A stretch of DNA of 39,817 nt from a virus: positions 1 to 39,817 of IMG/VR virus record IMGVR_UViG_3300047666_000621. The stretch is one strand, 5' to 3'. A program made the translations under genes and the position numbers. The notes beneath the pieces are model-generated. The model worked only from the letters and a program-made list of their open reading frames with translations, made no database searches and was not told where the DNA came from. Positions 1 through 7,656 of the stretch are shown here, piece by piece. Each line of letters starts with the position of its first letter. Within the stretch, counting starts at the first letter, position 1.

Positions 1-1010
1 ATCGACGGAAACTGTCGCCAGTGCATCCCGGCAAACGTGTCAGATTTTGAGCTGTGGAAATGGCCGGTATAGAAATAGTGAAAGTCGCTCACTCCATACA
101 ATGCGCGGAAAGTGTGCTTGATATTCTCGGCCATCTTTTCAGGCTTAACCCCGTGCCCATGATGCGAACAAATAAACAGTCGCCCGCGCTGAAATATTCC
201 ATAGTGGCTTTCCTGGCCGTTAATCGTCACGCGCGGATTGTTGGCGTATCTCTGCCCTAGCGCAATCAGAACCGGCTGGGGAATGTTGGGGTCGTGGTTG
301 CCGGGGTTTGATTCGTAGATAACCTCGGCGTGAGTTGTCAGCGCCATTTCGATTTGCCAGATAGCGACCTCTATCCCAAGCAACAGATTTTCGCCGTGAC
401 TGCCCTCGACCTTCAGTTTGTGCAGGCTCCGCACTGTCACGTCGCGGTCGTCGTTAGCGTGGAGCCGGTCGCCGTTGTCCAGAATTAGGGCTGTGTCTGC
501 TGGGGATAAGCTGCCATGAAGCTCTCCGAAACCCTCTTTGACGCGCTTAACCGCTATCTCCCGGTTGTAAGCTCTGTGCCCTTTGCCCTCGGATATAACC
601 GCGCCAAGGTGAAAATCTGAGTTTGCGAATAGGTTAACGATATTTTCGCGGGGCCGGTTGCCAAGGATAATTTCGGGGATGGCCAGAACGCCGCCTAGTA
701 GCGTCACGATGCGCTCGGCCACAGCTTCAGGCGCGGCAGGTTCTGGCGCTAGTTGTAGCGAATAGGATATGTCGCCCGCTGGCGTGGTCTTGAGCCAAGC
801 CGTCTTTGGAACCATGCCCGTTCCTAGCGCCTTCATCGCCGCTTGAATGGCCGGATCTTGCCCCAGTATTTTTGACGCGCGTGTCACGCGAGAATTGAGC
901 GTTTCGCGGGCTAGACCTAGAGCCTTCGCAGCTTTGGTGACTGTGCCGTGCGCTTCAACAGCGTCTAGGGCTTCTTGGGCTAACTCAGGGGATAGGGGTG
1001 GCGTCGGCAT
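1..1010 (-). CDS. Metallophosphoesterase, left-edge copy (3' truncated by window)
   Basis: This is the first copy of the calcineurin-like phosphoesterase that is complete at 38355-39482. The gene starts at 1010 and runs off the left edge, so the last ~39 codons are missing. The reading frame is intact and keeps the metal-site motifs (DFH, GD, GNHD, HHGHG, GHFH) and the N-terminal helix-turn-helix-like segment. Most differences from the other copy are at third codon positions, so both copies appear to have been under protein-level selection. The upstream DUF6378-like gene overlaps its start by 26 bases. Substrate is unknown; phage members of this superfamily include nucleases and phosphodiesterases. 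Confidence 0.9.
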   Translation of the reverse strand, partial: MPTPPLSPELAQEALDAVEAHGTVTKAAKALGLARETLNSRVTRASKILGQDPAIQAAMKALGTGMVPKTAWLKTTPAGDISYSLQLAPEPAAPEAVAERIVTLLGGVLAIPEIILGNRPRENIVNLFANSDFHLGAVISEGKGHRAYNREIAVKRVKEGFGELHGSLSPADTALILDNGDRLHANDDRDVTVRSLHKLKVEGSHGENLLLGIEVAIWQIEMALTTHAEVIYESNPGNHDPNIPQPVLIALGQRYANNPRVTINGQESHYGIFQRGRLFICSHHGHGVKPEKMAENIKHTFRALYGVSDFHYFYTGHFHSSKSDTFAGMHWRQFPS

Positions 1011-1269
1011 TTGAGAGTTCTCCAGCAAGGGCCATATAGCCCGCACCATCGACATAGCTGTCATGGTGTGGTCCGTTCACTAATCGTGCAATTTTAAGCC
1101 ACGCCATGCAAAGCGCAACCTGCTCGGGGGAAACGTCCGCGCCGAGAATGACCTGCCAGCCTGTCGCTATGCGCTGGAAGTTTTCCGATGGGGGGCCATA
1201 TGACGCCGCGCGGGGGCCGCAAACTAAGTCCGTCGCCTCCGCTAAGATATGGGCGCGCTGCATCTGCAT
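985..1269 (-). CDS. DUF6378-like small protein
   Basis: The body (ILAEATDLV..., then SYGPPSENFQRIATGW, later a Met-Ala-Leu-rich C-terminus) matches my recollection of the phage DUF6378 domain, about 80-90 residues of unknown function. The chosen start is the ATG at 1269. An in-frame TTG at 1326 would add 19 residues, but those bases also encode the end of the preceding gene. No clear ribosome site is visible, so coupling to the upstream gene is likely. It occupies the slot where the right-end copy of this region carries an unrelated 49-codon gene, so it is a strain-variable cassette. Confidence 0.7.
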   Translation of the reverse strand: MQMQRAHILAEATDLVCGPRAASYGPPSENFQRIATGWQVILGADVSPEQVALCMAWLKIARLVNGPHHDSYVDGAGYMALAGELSNADATPIP

Positions 1270-1289
1270 CGGGGGGGATTGGGTCGCGC

Positions 1290-1505
1290 TCAAGTTAGCT
1301 CGCCTAGCGGCACGACTTCGTGGCAAATCGTGTTGGTCTTGGCGACAGGCGCACCTCGCTCTAGGAACGCATCAAGCGCTTCCTGCGCGCGCGGCTGCAA
1401 CTGCGCTTCGCACGCGGCCATGGATTCATATGAGTTTTGGCTGTGGAATGATGCAGGGTCAGCAACGCCAACCAGCCAGACGAGAAGTATCATTTCAAAC
1501 ATCAC
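1290..1505 (-). CDS. Small exported or membrane-anchored protein, lysis region
   Basis: A 71-residue protein with an N-terminal hydrophobic stretch (MILLVWLVGVA) that looks like a signal peptide or anchor. A charged, Gln/Ala-rich body with two cysteines follows. Its start overlaps the stop of the o-spanin-like gene in an ATGA, so it belongs to the lysis operon. The 3' half of a homologue is visible at the right edge (39679-39817). I do not recognise the family; a lysis-accessory role is inferred from position only. Confidence 0.65.
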   Translation of the reverse strand: MMFEMILLVWLVGVADPASFHSQNSYESMAACEAQLQPRAQEALDAFLERGAPVAKTNTICHEVVPLGELT

Positions 1506-1726
1506 TCACCCCCAAAAACAGAGTCGTATGTGGCAATCAGCGCCCGCCCGGTCGTGAGGCTAAGCGGGCCACCGTCTGAGGCTAGAGCGGCAGCGTGTGC
1601 GGTCACACGGGGGGCTAGGACGTCTCGTGCTGCGTCATTGCTCGCCACGGTCGCGCAACCAGTCACGGTCAGCGCTAGGGTCGCCAGTGCCAATATCCGC
1701 GTCGTCTGCTCTCTTGCGTGTCTCAC
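1502..1726 (-). CDS. Outer-membrane spanin-like lipoprotein (Rz1-like)
   Basis: A 74-residue protein with a classic lipoprotein signal: an Arg-containing N-terminus, a hydrophobic stretch (LALATLALTV) and a lipobox ending TGC near residue 24. It overlaps the preceding inner-membrane spanin candidate by 92 bases in another frame, as in many Rz/Rz1 pairs. Spanin pairs fuse inner and outer membranes after the endolysin acts. The call rests on architecture and position; the mature part is not Pro-rich as in lambda Rz1. Confidence 0.65.
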   Translation of the reverse strand: MRHAREQTTRILALATLALTVTGCATVASNDAARDVLAPRVTAHAAALASDGGPLSLTTGRALIATYDSVFGGE

Positions 1727-1868
1727 GGTATTCCTCCATTCGTTTCGCGGTCTGTCTTGCCCGCTCAGAATTGCCGCCGCTGCGCCAAATTGTCAAGACT
1801 GCTATTAGGGCGAGGCCCATATAGGCAAAGCCGCGACCAATTCGGGAAGCTAGGAATGCGGCAATCAT
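1635..1868 (-). CDS. Inner-membrane spanin-like protein (Rz-like)
   Basis: A 77-residue protein with one N-terminal membrane helix (about residues 9-28) followed by a charged, Arg/Glu-rich helical segment likely to form a coiled coil. This is the usual plan of an inner-membrane spanin, though shorter than lambda Rz (~150 residues). The start at 1868 overlaps the endolysin stop in an ATGA, which favours it over a start six codons upstream. The o-spanin-like gene begins inside it. Confidence 0.6.
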   Translation of the reverse strand: MIAAFLASRIGRGFAYMGLALIAVLTIWRSGGNSERARQTAKRMEEYRETRKRADDADIGTGDPSADRDWLRDRGEQ

Positions 1869-2512
1869 CGGTCGCCCCTCGCCCATTTCTTGAGACGTTC
1901 ACGCATGACCCAAGCCAATCCCGCAATCGCTACAAACGCGCACGCGATAACGATAATCTGAGCCGTGCCGTCTAGCTGTGACACCGCAGTGCCCGCGCCT
2001 GTGATAACGGATATTGCCCCGGCAGCGCTCGCCTGCATCGTCGTTGATTGTGCTGGGGATGTGCGAGGTGTTGGCACCGTCCGCGCGAACCACGACCGCA
2101 CGTCGAAGCAAGGGCAAGCCTTGTTGGCATATTCGTGATGCCCGGATAATTTCAGGTTTGGCCCGTATTCGGTTTGCAGGCGCGCGACTAACTTGCGCAG
2201 CGCCGCGCCCTGCTCTTCGGTAAAGTTGTCCTCAAACGAGCCGTCTTTTGCGCCGCCACCACCGCCGAACAAGCTAATACCGATTGTGCCTGTGTTGTGG
2301 CCCTTGACGTGTGCGCCGGTGCGTTCGATCGGTCGCCCCTCCGCCTCAGTGCCGTCGCGGTCAATTAGAAAATGATAGCCATTGTCTGACCAGCCCCGCC
2401 CTTCAACATGCCACTCGCGCACTCTGGCAACCTTTTGCGCCGTGGTTTTGTCAGCCCACCAATCGGCGCGGGTCGCAGTGCAGTGAATAATGATTTCGCT
2501 AATAGGTCTCAT
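1865..2512 (-). CDS. Endolysin, T7-lysozyme-type N-acetylmuramoyl-L-alanine amidase with C-terminal membrane segment
   Basis: The first ~145 of 215 residues form an Amidase_2/PGRP domain that cleaves the bond between N-acetylmuramate and L-alanine. By alignment from memory with T7 lysozyme, the zinc ligands are His10, His125 and Cys133, with Tyr46 and Lys131 in catalytic positions; the GHHEYANKACPCFD block is diagnostic. A low-complexity linker follows, then a hydrophobic helix near residues 185-203 (IIVIACAFVAIAGLAWVM) and a basic tail. T7 lysozyme lacks this extension. The membrane segment could tether the enzyme or act as a holin-like element. Confidence 0.9.
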   Translation of the reverse strand: MRPISEIIIHCTATRADWWADKTTAQKVARVREWHVEGRGWSDNGYHFLIDRDGTEAEGRPIERTGAHVKGHNTGTIGISLFGGGGGAKDGSFEDNFTEEQGAALRKLVARLQTEYGPNLKLSGHHEYANKACPCFDVRSWFARTVPTPRTSPAQSTTMQASAAGAISVITGAGTAVSQLDGTAQIIVIACAFVAIAGLAWVMRERLKKWARGDR

Positions 2513-2513
2513 G

Positions 2514-2738
2514 TCATCCTCCTAATTGCCGCCCCGCGCTCAGCGATTTTCGCCTTTGCTTAATCTCAAGTATCTTGTTGTAGATTGTCAAGACCAAAAC
2601 CGTCGCGCCTAGAACCGCCATAATAACGGCCCACCCGTCTGATAGCCAAGGGGCCCACGCGAAAAACGTAACGCCGGCACTCCCCTGCGCGACTGGTAGC
2701 AATTCTTTCATCAGTGTGCCGTCCTTAAAAATTGCCAT
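2514..2738 (-). CDS. Holin-like small membrane protein
   Basis: A 74-residue protein directly upstream of the endolysin. It has a moderately hydrophobic N-terminal half and a strong membrane helix (about residues 36-53, WAVIMAVLGATVLVLTIY), then a basic tail (KQRRKS). Size, charge distribution and position fit a holin, which times lysis by permeabilising the inner membrane. A second possible start (Met10) lies behind AAGGACGG, so two products differing at the N-terminus are possible. Confidence 0.6.
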   Translation of the reverse strand: MAIFKDGTLMKELLPVAQGSAGVTFFAWAPWLSDGWAVIMAVLGATVLVLTIYNKILEIKQRRKSLSAGRQLGG

Positions 2739-3018
2739 CCCAGACCCTTAGAGACGCATTGTCTCGGCTCATCATTTCCTTGGCAACAACCTCCTGCATG
2801 GCGTGGCTGTCAGTGTGGTCAACGCCCCACTTCTTGGCCCACTCGTAAAACATTTTCATGGGGACCAGCCCAACTAGCTTGTTATCCCCCGCGCCGTCTA
2901 GGCCCGCGCTTTTTAGGGCCTTGGCCTTCTTGAGGACTGGATTCCAATCGTGCGATTGCTTTATCAATATCCGCCCTGTCACCTCGTCGTATGTCATCGA
3001 CTCGCTTAATTTGCTCAT
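2725..3018 (-). CDS. Conserved phage protein of unknown function
   Basis: A 97-residue soluble protein beginning MSKLSESMTYDEVTGR. It contains a DWNPVLKKAKALKSAG segment and a KLVGLVPM...WAKKWGV segment that I recall from small genes beside capsid genes in other phages, with no defined role. The ATG at 3018 follows a GAGG-like site. It overlaps the preceding gene by 137 bases in a different frame, which is long but plausible here. Confidence 0.65.
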   Translation of the reverse strand: MSKLSESMTYDEVTGRILIKQSHDWNPVLKKAKALKSAGLDGAGDNKLVGLVPMKMFYEWAKKWGVDHTDSHAMQEVVAKEMMSRDNASLRVWDGNF

Positions 3019-3154
3019 GGTCTGCCTCAAATTTCAAATGCGGGGAACGATTGCGCAAAATGGCGGCGTTGTCTTCGCTCAGTTCAAACGTCTCACCTTG
3101 GCGGCGCAACGCCCCACCAACAAACATCCCTTTAACTAAAACTGTGTATTTCAT
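2882..3154 (-). CDS. Small protein downstream of the capsid gene
   Basis: A 90-residue protein that follows the major capsid gene. The N-terminal ~35 residues (KYTVLVKGMFVGGALRRQGE) look like a small beta domain, and the C-terminus is strongly basic (GPKKRGPRRRGG). Genes here often encode head-completion or decoration proteins, but I cannot assign one. The last 137 bases also code for the next gene in another frame, which may explain the Arg/Lys-rich tail. Confidence 0.6.
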   Translation of the reverse strand: MKYTVLVKGMFVGGALRRQGETFELSEDNAAILRNRSPHLKFEADHEQIKRVDDIRRGDRADIDKAIARLESSPQEGQGPKKRGPRRRGG

Positions 3155-3203
3155 ACTGCACCTCTGAAAAGCAGTGGGGCGACCGAAGCCGCCCCGCTTT
3201 TAT

Positions 3204-4160
3204 TTAGGAGATTGCGTTATCGAAGAGGCCGCCGTTTGCGGCTTCGTTCTTGCAAACTAGGGTAAGCTCCGTAACCACCTGGCGTTTGTCGTTGTCGCCC
3301 GTTTTGGCAAGCGCCTGATTCTTGGTAGCCCGCAGAACACCAGCGCACCACATATCAGACTGGTTGATGAAGATGTCCCGGCTGCGGTTCTCACGAGTAG
3401 GAACCCAAGTCACTGTGCCCCAAGGCGTAACGTAAACCGCCATTGCGTTGCGAACCTCGTCTTTGCTCGCTTCAATGTTGGCCCGCTGGTTGTTATTGCC
3501 AGTAAAGCCTAGCGCGATATTCATCTGGTAGGATGAAAGCATGACAGTGTCAGGCTTGCCGCCGGCAGACCAGATTGATTCCATAACCGTATCGAAGCGC
3601 GCCTGGCTGAAGTCAATCAGCGTGGTTGTTTCGTCGGTGCGCGCGTCGGTGCCGTCGCCTGTTGCCGAAGCACCCTCATTCGCCCCAAAAAGCACGTTAG
3701 TGGTCAGCCATGCAGGAGCGCCCGCAAGTTCACGCGCTGTAGTCGCATTGCCCGCAACTCGCGCGTTATTGGCAAACATAGCCTTTTCAATATCGAGCTT
3801 TTGTTCTTTTGCAATCTTGAGTATTTGGAATGCCATTTCCTTGGCGCGGCCAGCTTTATTCAGGCCGTCGTCAGTGCCGGGGATAACAACCGCATTCTTA
3901 AAGATTTGCGTGTAATTGCCCTGACGGGTGGTCGCTGTGCGCGCCTCGGCAGCTGTGTCGTCGCCTTCGATGTGGGCATTTGTAGCGGACGAGCGCAATG
4001 AGTCGGTCTGATGTTCATGGTACGTATTGGTCGCTTTGACCTTTGCCATGCCGCTATAGAACGGCGTTTCCTCTGGCGAGATGTCATAGATGGAATCCGA
4101 AAGATCCTCGCGGATGCCGTTGACGTCGTAGCTGTCGAATGTGTTGGCTGGTTGTGCCAT
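3204..4160 (-). CDS. Major capsid protein (SU10 / DUF5309 type)
   Basis: A 318-residue protein matching the SU10-type HK97-fold capsid family. The opening (NTFDSYDVNGIREDLSDSI, then ISPEETPFYSGM) and the core (HEHQTDSL, GNYTQIFKNAVVIPGT) are typical. It is preceded by the scaffold gene and the portal, the normal head-assembly order. No separate protease gene is evident, which agrees with scaffold-type assembly. It should be the most abundant virion protein. Confidence 0.93.
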   Translation of the reverse strand: MAQPANTFDSYDVNGIREDLSDSIYDISPEETPFYSGMAKVKATNTYHEHQTDSLRSSATNAHIEGDDTAAEARTATTRQGNYTQIFKNAVVIPGTDDGLNKAGRAKEMAFQILKIAKEQKLDIEKAMFANNARVAGNATTARELAGAPAWLTTNVLFGANEGASATGDGTDARTDETTTLIDFSQARFDTVMESIWSAGGKPDTVMLSSYQMNIALGFTGNNNQRANIEASKDEVRNAMAVYVTPWGTVTWVPTRENRSRDIFINQSDMWCAGVLRATKNQALAKTGDNDKRQVVTELTLVCKNEAANGGLFDNAIS

Positions 4161-4181
4161 TTTGGGTATTCCTATTCGGGT

Positions 4182-5162
4182 TTAATTGTCAGGCGCAAGC
4201 ATGGAAGCAACAAAGTCGTCTATGCTGCCAGTTTTCCGGGCTTTCGCCAATTGCTTGTCACGGGCAACGCTTTGAGGCTGTTTTCTTCGTCCAGTCGGCT
4301 TGATTGTTTTCTGGGGCTTTGGCGTAACTTTCGCCGCAGATTTGCCAGATTGCAATTCTCGCCATTTCATAGCGTCCATGAGAACGCTAACCGCTCGGGA
4401 GTCTGTGACTTCGCCCATTTCGCCTGGGGTGAAGTGGTAACTCTCGATGCCCGTTTTAAACAACTTGTCCCGCAACGGCGCAGCCGTCTCAGGGTTTGCA
4501 AATTCAGGTATTGCAGTTTTCAAGCGTTGGACTTGCTCTTGCAGGTAGACCTGTTTTGCCTGTTGTTGCATTGCAGACTGGCGCTGTGTGACGTCTTGGA
4601 TTTGAGACTGCTGGGCAGTGTACTCAACCATATCGGCGTCATATCGCGCGTTCTCCTGCATGTACCCAATAGGGTCGCTGTTGAGCAGGGCTGCACTAGG
4701 CTTCTGCGGCATCGTCTTCATGCCGTTTTGCTGTAGGCTCTGGACGGTTTCAACAAATTTGCGTTGTTCCGCTTGGAGGGACGAATACATCTGCTCAGTT
4801 TGCTTGCGCACGTCGGCGGATTCTTGCATCCCTTTTTGGATATACGCTTGCCCCGAATAGGAGCGGGTAAGGTCTTCAAGGGTAACTTGCTTGTCTGCGC
4901 CGTCTATTTTGACAGTGTAGAGCTTATTTGCAGGTGCCTTTTCGCCTTCGTCTTGTTCGGCTGCGTAATCCTCATCGTCTGAGGTTTCGCCCTCGTCTGG
5001 CGCTTCCTCGTCGGGGTTCTCGATTTGTTCCCCGTCTTCTAGTGCGTCGTCTTCCTCGATTTCTTCCGGCTCGGGCGCTTCTTGCGTTACCTCGTCGGCG
5101 TCGTCTTGGGATTCGGGCGCGAGCAGTCCTTGAACTGCTGTCTCTAGGTCAGTCGCTTGCAC
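4182..5162 (-). CDS. Scaffolding protein
   Basis: A 326-residue protein with a very acidic N-terminal third (runs of Glu/Asp around residues 20-75), a Gln-rich coiled-coil middle and a basic C-terminus (KPQKTIKPTGRRKQPQ). This is the standard profile of internal scaffolding proteins that drive capsid assembly and leave before packaging. It sits immediately upstream of the capsid gene. The call rests on composition and position, since scaffolds diverge too fast for motif matching. Confidence 0.85.
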   Translation of the reverse strand: MQATDLETAVQGLLAPESQDDADEVTQEAPEPEEIEEDDALEDGEQIENPDEEAPDEGETSDDEDYAAEQDEGEKAPANKLYTVKIDGADKQVTLEDLTRSYSGQAYIQKGMQESADVRKQTEQMYSSLQAEQRKFVETVQSLQQNGMKTMPQKPSAALLNSDPIGYMQENARYDADMVEYTAQQSQIQDVTQRQSAMQQQAKQVYLQEQVQRLKTAIPEFANPETAAPLRDKLFKTGIESYHFTPGEMGEVTDSRAVSVLMDAMKWRELQSGKSAAKVTPKPQKTIKPTGRRKQPQSVARDKQLAKARKTGSIDDFVASMLAPDN

Positions 5163-5394
5163 GGTCCTGATTCCTCTTTTCTATAATTTTGCCGTCCACA
5201 ATAAAGGATTGCAGCTGGCTTTGGACTTCCTTGACGGCAAACGCCATCCGCCGGGCCTCAAGGACTTCCTCGTCGGTTGCCAGCTTATTGGTAAATATAT
5301 CACAGTGCCGCCGAAATGCAACAGTGAAGGCTTCTTGCAACACATCGTCAGCCATAAGGTTTGCGGCGTGGTTGGCCCTTGCGATTTTATCCAT
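5149..5394 (-). CDS. Small helical protein between portal and scaffold
   Basis: An 81-residue, largely helical protein with many Asp/Glu/Lys residues and no membrane segment. It overlaps the portal stop by 8 bases and the scaffold start by 14, so it is translated as part of the head-assembly set. I do not recognise the family; a head-assembly accessory role is inferred from position. Confidence 0.7.
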   Translation of the reverse strand: MDKIARANHAANLMADDVLQEAFTVAFRRHCDIFTNKLATDEEVLEARRMAFAVKEVQSQLQSFIVDGKIIEKRNQDRASD

Positions 5395-7474
5395 TGTTCA
5401 TGCCCCCGTATTGACGTGGTGCGTTCTGCTGTGCGCTAACCTGCGCAACGTCAACGCTAGTGCCGTATTGGCCCAATATCTTCGCGGCATCGACAAGCAG
5501 GCTTTGCGCCAATTCATCGCGCTTGAAATCATCGCTGTTCGCCATGTCCATCAGCTTGCGCTGGTGTTCCATCGTGGCCTTTTGCATGTCCACTTGGGCG
5601 CGAGTCTGGGCCTTCATTTGCTCAGCCTGCAAGAATGCCGCGTTGGGGTCGCCACCTTGGCCCTGCTGTGCCTGTGCTGCCTGTGCCTGTTGCTCCATAA
5701 TCTGCTGCTCAATTTGCGCATTCATGGGCTGCATGTAGCGGTCTGAGTTGTGGACCCCGCCATGCGCCATGATGTCGGCCTGCGCGTTGCGAATGTTGGT
5801 CATTGAAACCATCCCGTTTTGTGGGCCATAGGTGCCAAATACCTGCATTTGCAGCGCCGCGATTTGTTGCAGCGTCATCATTTTTTCGTCGTGCTTGTTG
5901 GTGCCAAGGCCTACGTTTGCCATCATGTCCAAATCAACGCCCCACGACCGTGGGTCTACCGGGATGAATTGACCGTCTAGCCGCATCATTTCTTCGGGGT
6001 TAGGGTTGGCGCGGGCAATCTGTGCAATGGTGCGGAAAAGTTGCTTCATGCCGCCCTCAGCCAGCGTGCGGGCGATAAGCTCGGAAACTGCGGTCGCGGC
6101 CTGTACAGCGGCGTTAACGCCCGTAGCGGTCTGGTTTTGTAGGCTGTCGGTGTCCATGCTGCCATTAGCGCCAGAGACGCCCGTCTTGGACCTGATGGCC
6201 TCGTCATAGAGCGCGATTGCCGGGATTGCCGATGTCGCAGCGGACCCTATAAGAATCTCGCGCACCGCCGTCATGTCTGTTGTGCGAATAATTCCGCCGA
6301 TTTCATTGTTCAACAAATCGTCCATCTCGACCGAGTTGTCGTTAACTAACAGCCTCGGGTTGTTGAGCATGGCGATATTGTCGAGCAAGCCACGAATCAA
6401 TGACGTTGAAGCGTCTTGGTCCTCAAGAATGATATCAACAATGGACCGGCCAAAGAACGTATGTGGCTCCGGGTCTACCTCGAACACGGCGAACGGGTTG
6501 AAGTCACAAAGCTCATGCTCAAGCAACTCGTAGTTCAAGCCGGCACAGATAAACTTATACAGGCGCGGGATGCCTACGCCCTCGATGTCCATCCGCATAT
6601 ACGCTTCGGTAATCTTAATTTTTCGCATTGAAGGGTCAAGCGCGTTCTCGTCGTCGTCGCGCTCGCCAAAACCGCGCCGCGCGATTTCTTCCTCCTCTTG
6701 CACGCTGCCCTCGCCGGACCCCGCGAGGTTGTAAACCTTGTCAAAGTCAAAGCCCATTTCGACCAGATCCCCGACCCGCCCGTCCGTGCTGTGGCCGCAG
6801 ATAAAACAATCGTCTAGGCTAATCGCGTTGCTGTCGACGAAGAAGTCTTCAGGCGCGATGCTGTGAACCTTAATCTCGCCGCGTTTTTTCGTAAGGCTGA
6901 CCTTGGCGTCATACAGCGCCGGGGTCATGGGCTGGCCCATTGGGTCAAGCATGGCCTCTTGGGTTAGCTCCGACTCAACAATTTCTGCGCCCTCGTCGCT
7001 GGCAAGGTCCGACATCTGGTCCTCAGTAAGGCCCGTGTATTCGTCAAATTCAACCTCTTCCGTCTCGTCATAGTACGCCTTGGCGATGCCGACCTTCTTG
7101 ATAAGTGCGTCGTGAAAAACGTCGCTTAGAACGCTGAACCCATCATTTCGGTTAAAGACATAACTGCAATACTTAGACGCCTGCTCAGCGGCCCCCACAG
7201 CTTGCCCCGGGCGCGGCACGAACTCAACCGGCGCGGCAGACTGCAAGAAAACTCGCATCAGCGCAGGCTTGATTGCCCGCACCGTGTCACGGCATTTGGT
7301 AGCCACAACCTTTGAGCGGCCCTCTTCATATTTCAGGTCGGACTTGCCGTCAAAGTACTTCTGCGCTTTGATGCGGTCCGGCGCGACTTCGCTTTCGATA
7401 AAGTCAACGGCTTCACGGATGGCAACCTTTACAGAGTTGCCAATTTGTTCTTCTGTGAGCTTTTTCGGCTTCAT
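5387..7474 (-). CDS. Portal protein (P22 gp1-like)
   Basis: A 695-residue protein with the P22-type portal layout and near the length of P22 gp1 (725). Family-like landmarks are the N-terminal KVVATKCRDTVRAIKPALM segment, the SIAPEDFFVDSNA loop, HTFFGRSIVDI and the helical LLDNIAMLNNPRL region. A Gln/Ala-rich helical C-terminus could form a barrel projecting into the head. The dodecameric portal is the DNA channel and docks terminase. Its start overlaps the preceding 61-codon gene in an ATGA. Confidence 0.93.
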   Translation of the reverse strand: MKPKKLTEEQIGNSVKVAIREAVDFIESEVAPDRIKAQKYFDGKSDLKYEEGRSKVVATKCRDTVRAIKPALMRVFLQSAAPVEFVPRPGQAVGAAEQASKYCSYVFNRNDGFSVLSDVFHDALIKKVGIAKAYYDETEEVEFDEYTGLTEDQMSDLASDEGAEIVESELTQEAMLDPMGQPMTPALYDAKVSLTKKRGEIKVHSIAPEDFFVDSNAISLDDCFICGHSTDGRVGDLVEMGFDFDKVYNLAGSGEGSVQEEEEIARRGFGERDDDENALDPSMRKIKITEAYMRMDIEGVGIPRLYKFICAGLNYELLEHELCDFNPFAVFEVDPEPHTFFGRSIVDIILEDQDASTSLIRGLLDNIAMLNNPRLLVNDNSVEMDDLLNNEIGGIIRTTDMTAVREILIGSAATSAIPAIALYDEAIRSKTGVSGANGSMDTDSLQNQTATGVNAAVQAATAVSELIARTLAEGGMKQLFRTIAQIARANPNPEEMMRLDGQFIPVDPRSWGVDLDMMANVGLGTNKHDEKMMTLQQIAALQMQVFGTYGPQNGMVSMTNIRNAQADIMAHGGVHNSDRYMQPMNAQIEQQIMEQQAQAAQAQQGQGGDPNAAFLQAEQMKAQTRAQVDMQKATMEHQRKLMDMANSDDFKRDELAQSLLVDAAKILGQYGTSVDVAQVSAQQNAPRQYGGMNNG

Positions 7475-7656
7475 GATTTACCTTCTGTCCTTGAATTATC
7501 GGGTGCCAGTGCGGATATGACCATCATGGAAATAACAACAATCATCGCAGGTGTTTTGGCAGGCAATTTCCTAACGGTCGGAATTATGCTTAACATTCGC
7601 GAGCTAGACGTTCCGAACCCGTCCCTTAAAAACATTGTGGCGCTGTTGCTATTCAT
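7471..7656 (-). CDS. Small gene filling the gap between ejection protein and portal
   Basis: A 61-residue frame that exactly bridges the ejection-protein gene and the portal gene, with 4-base ATGA overlaps at both ends. That spacing is the main support for it being real. The product has a short hydrophobic segment (AMIVVISMMVISALA) near residues 37-51 and a Ser/Arg-rich remainder, with no recognisable family. An antisense 65-codon frame with two hydrophobic segments covers 7517-7714 and is the competing reading. Confidence 0.5.
   Translation of the reverse strand: MNSNSATMFLRDGFGTSSSRMLSIIPTVRKLPAKTPAMIVVISMMVISALAPDNSRTEGKS

Noticed and set aside
4011-4736. 241-codon frame on the plus strand
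   Set aside because: It lies antisense to the capsid-scaffold region, is rich in Arg, Leu, Cys and Phe without any recognisable domain, and is the mirror of strongly coding minus-strand genes.
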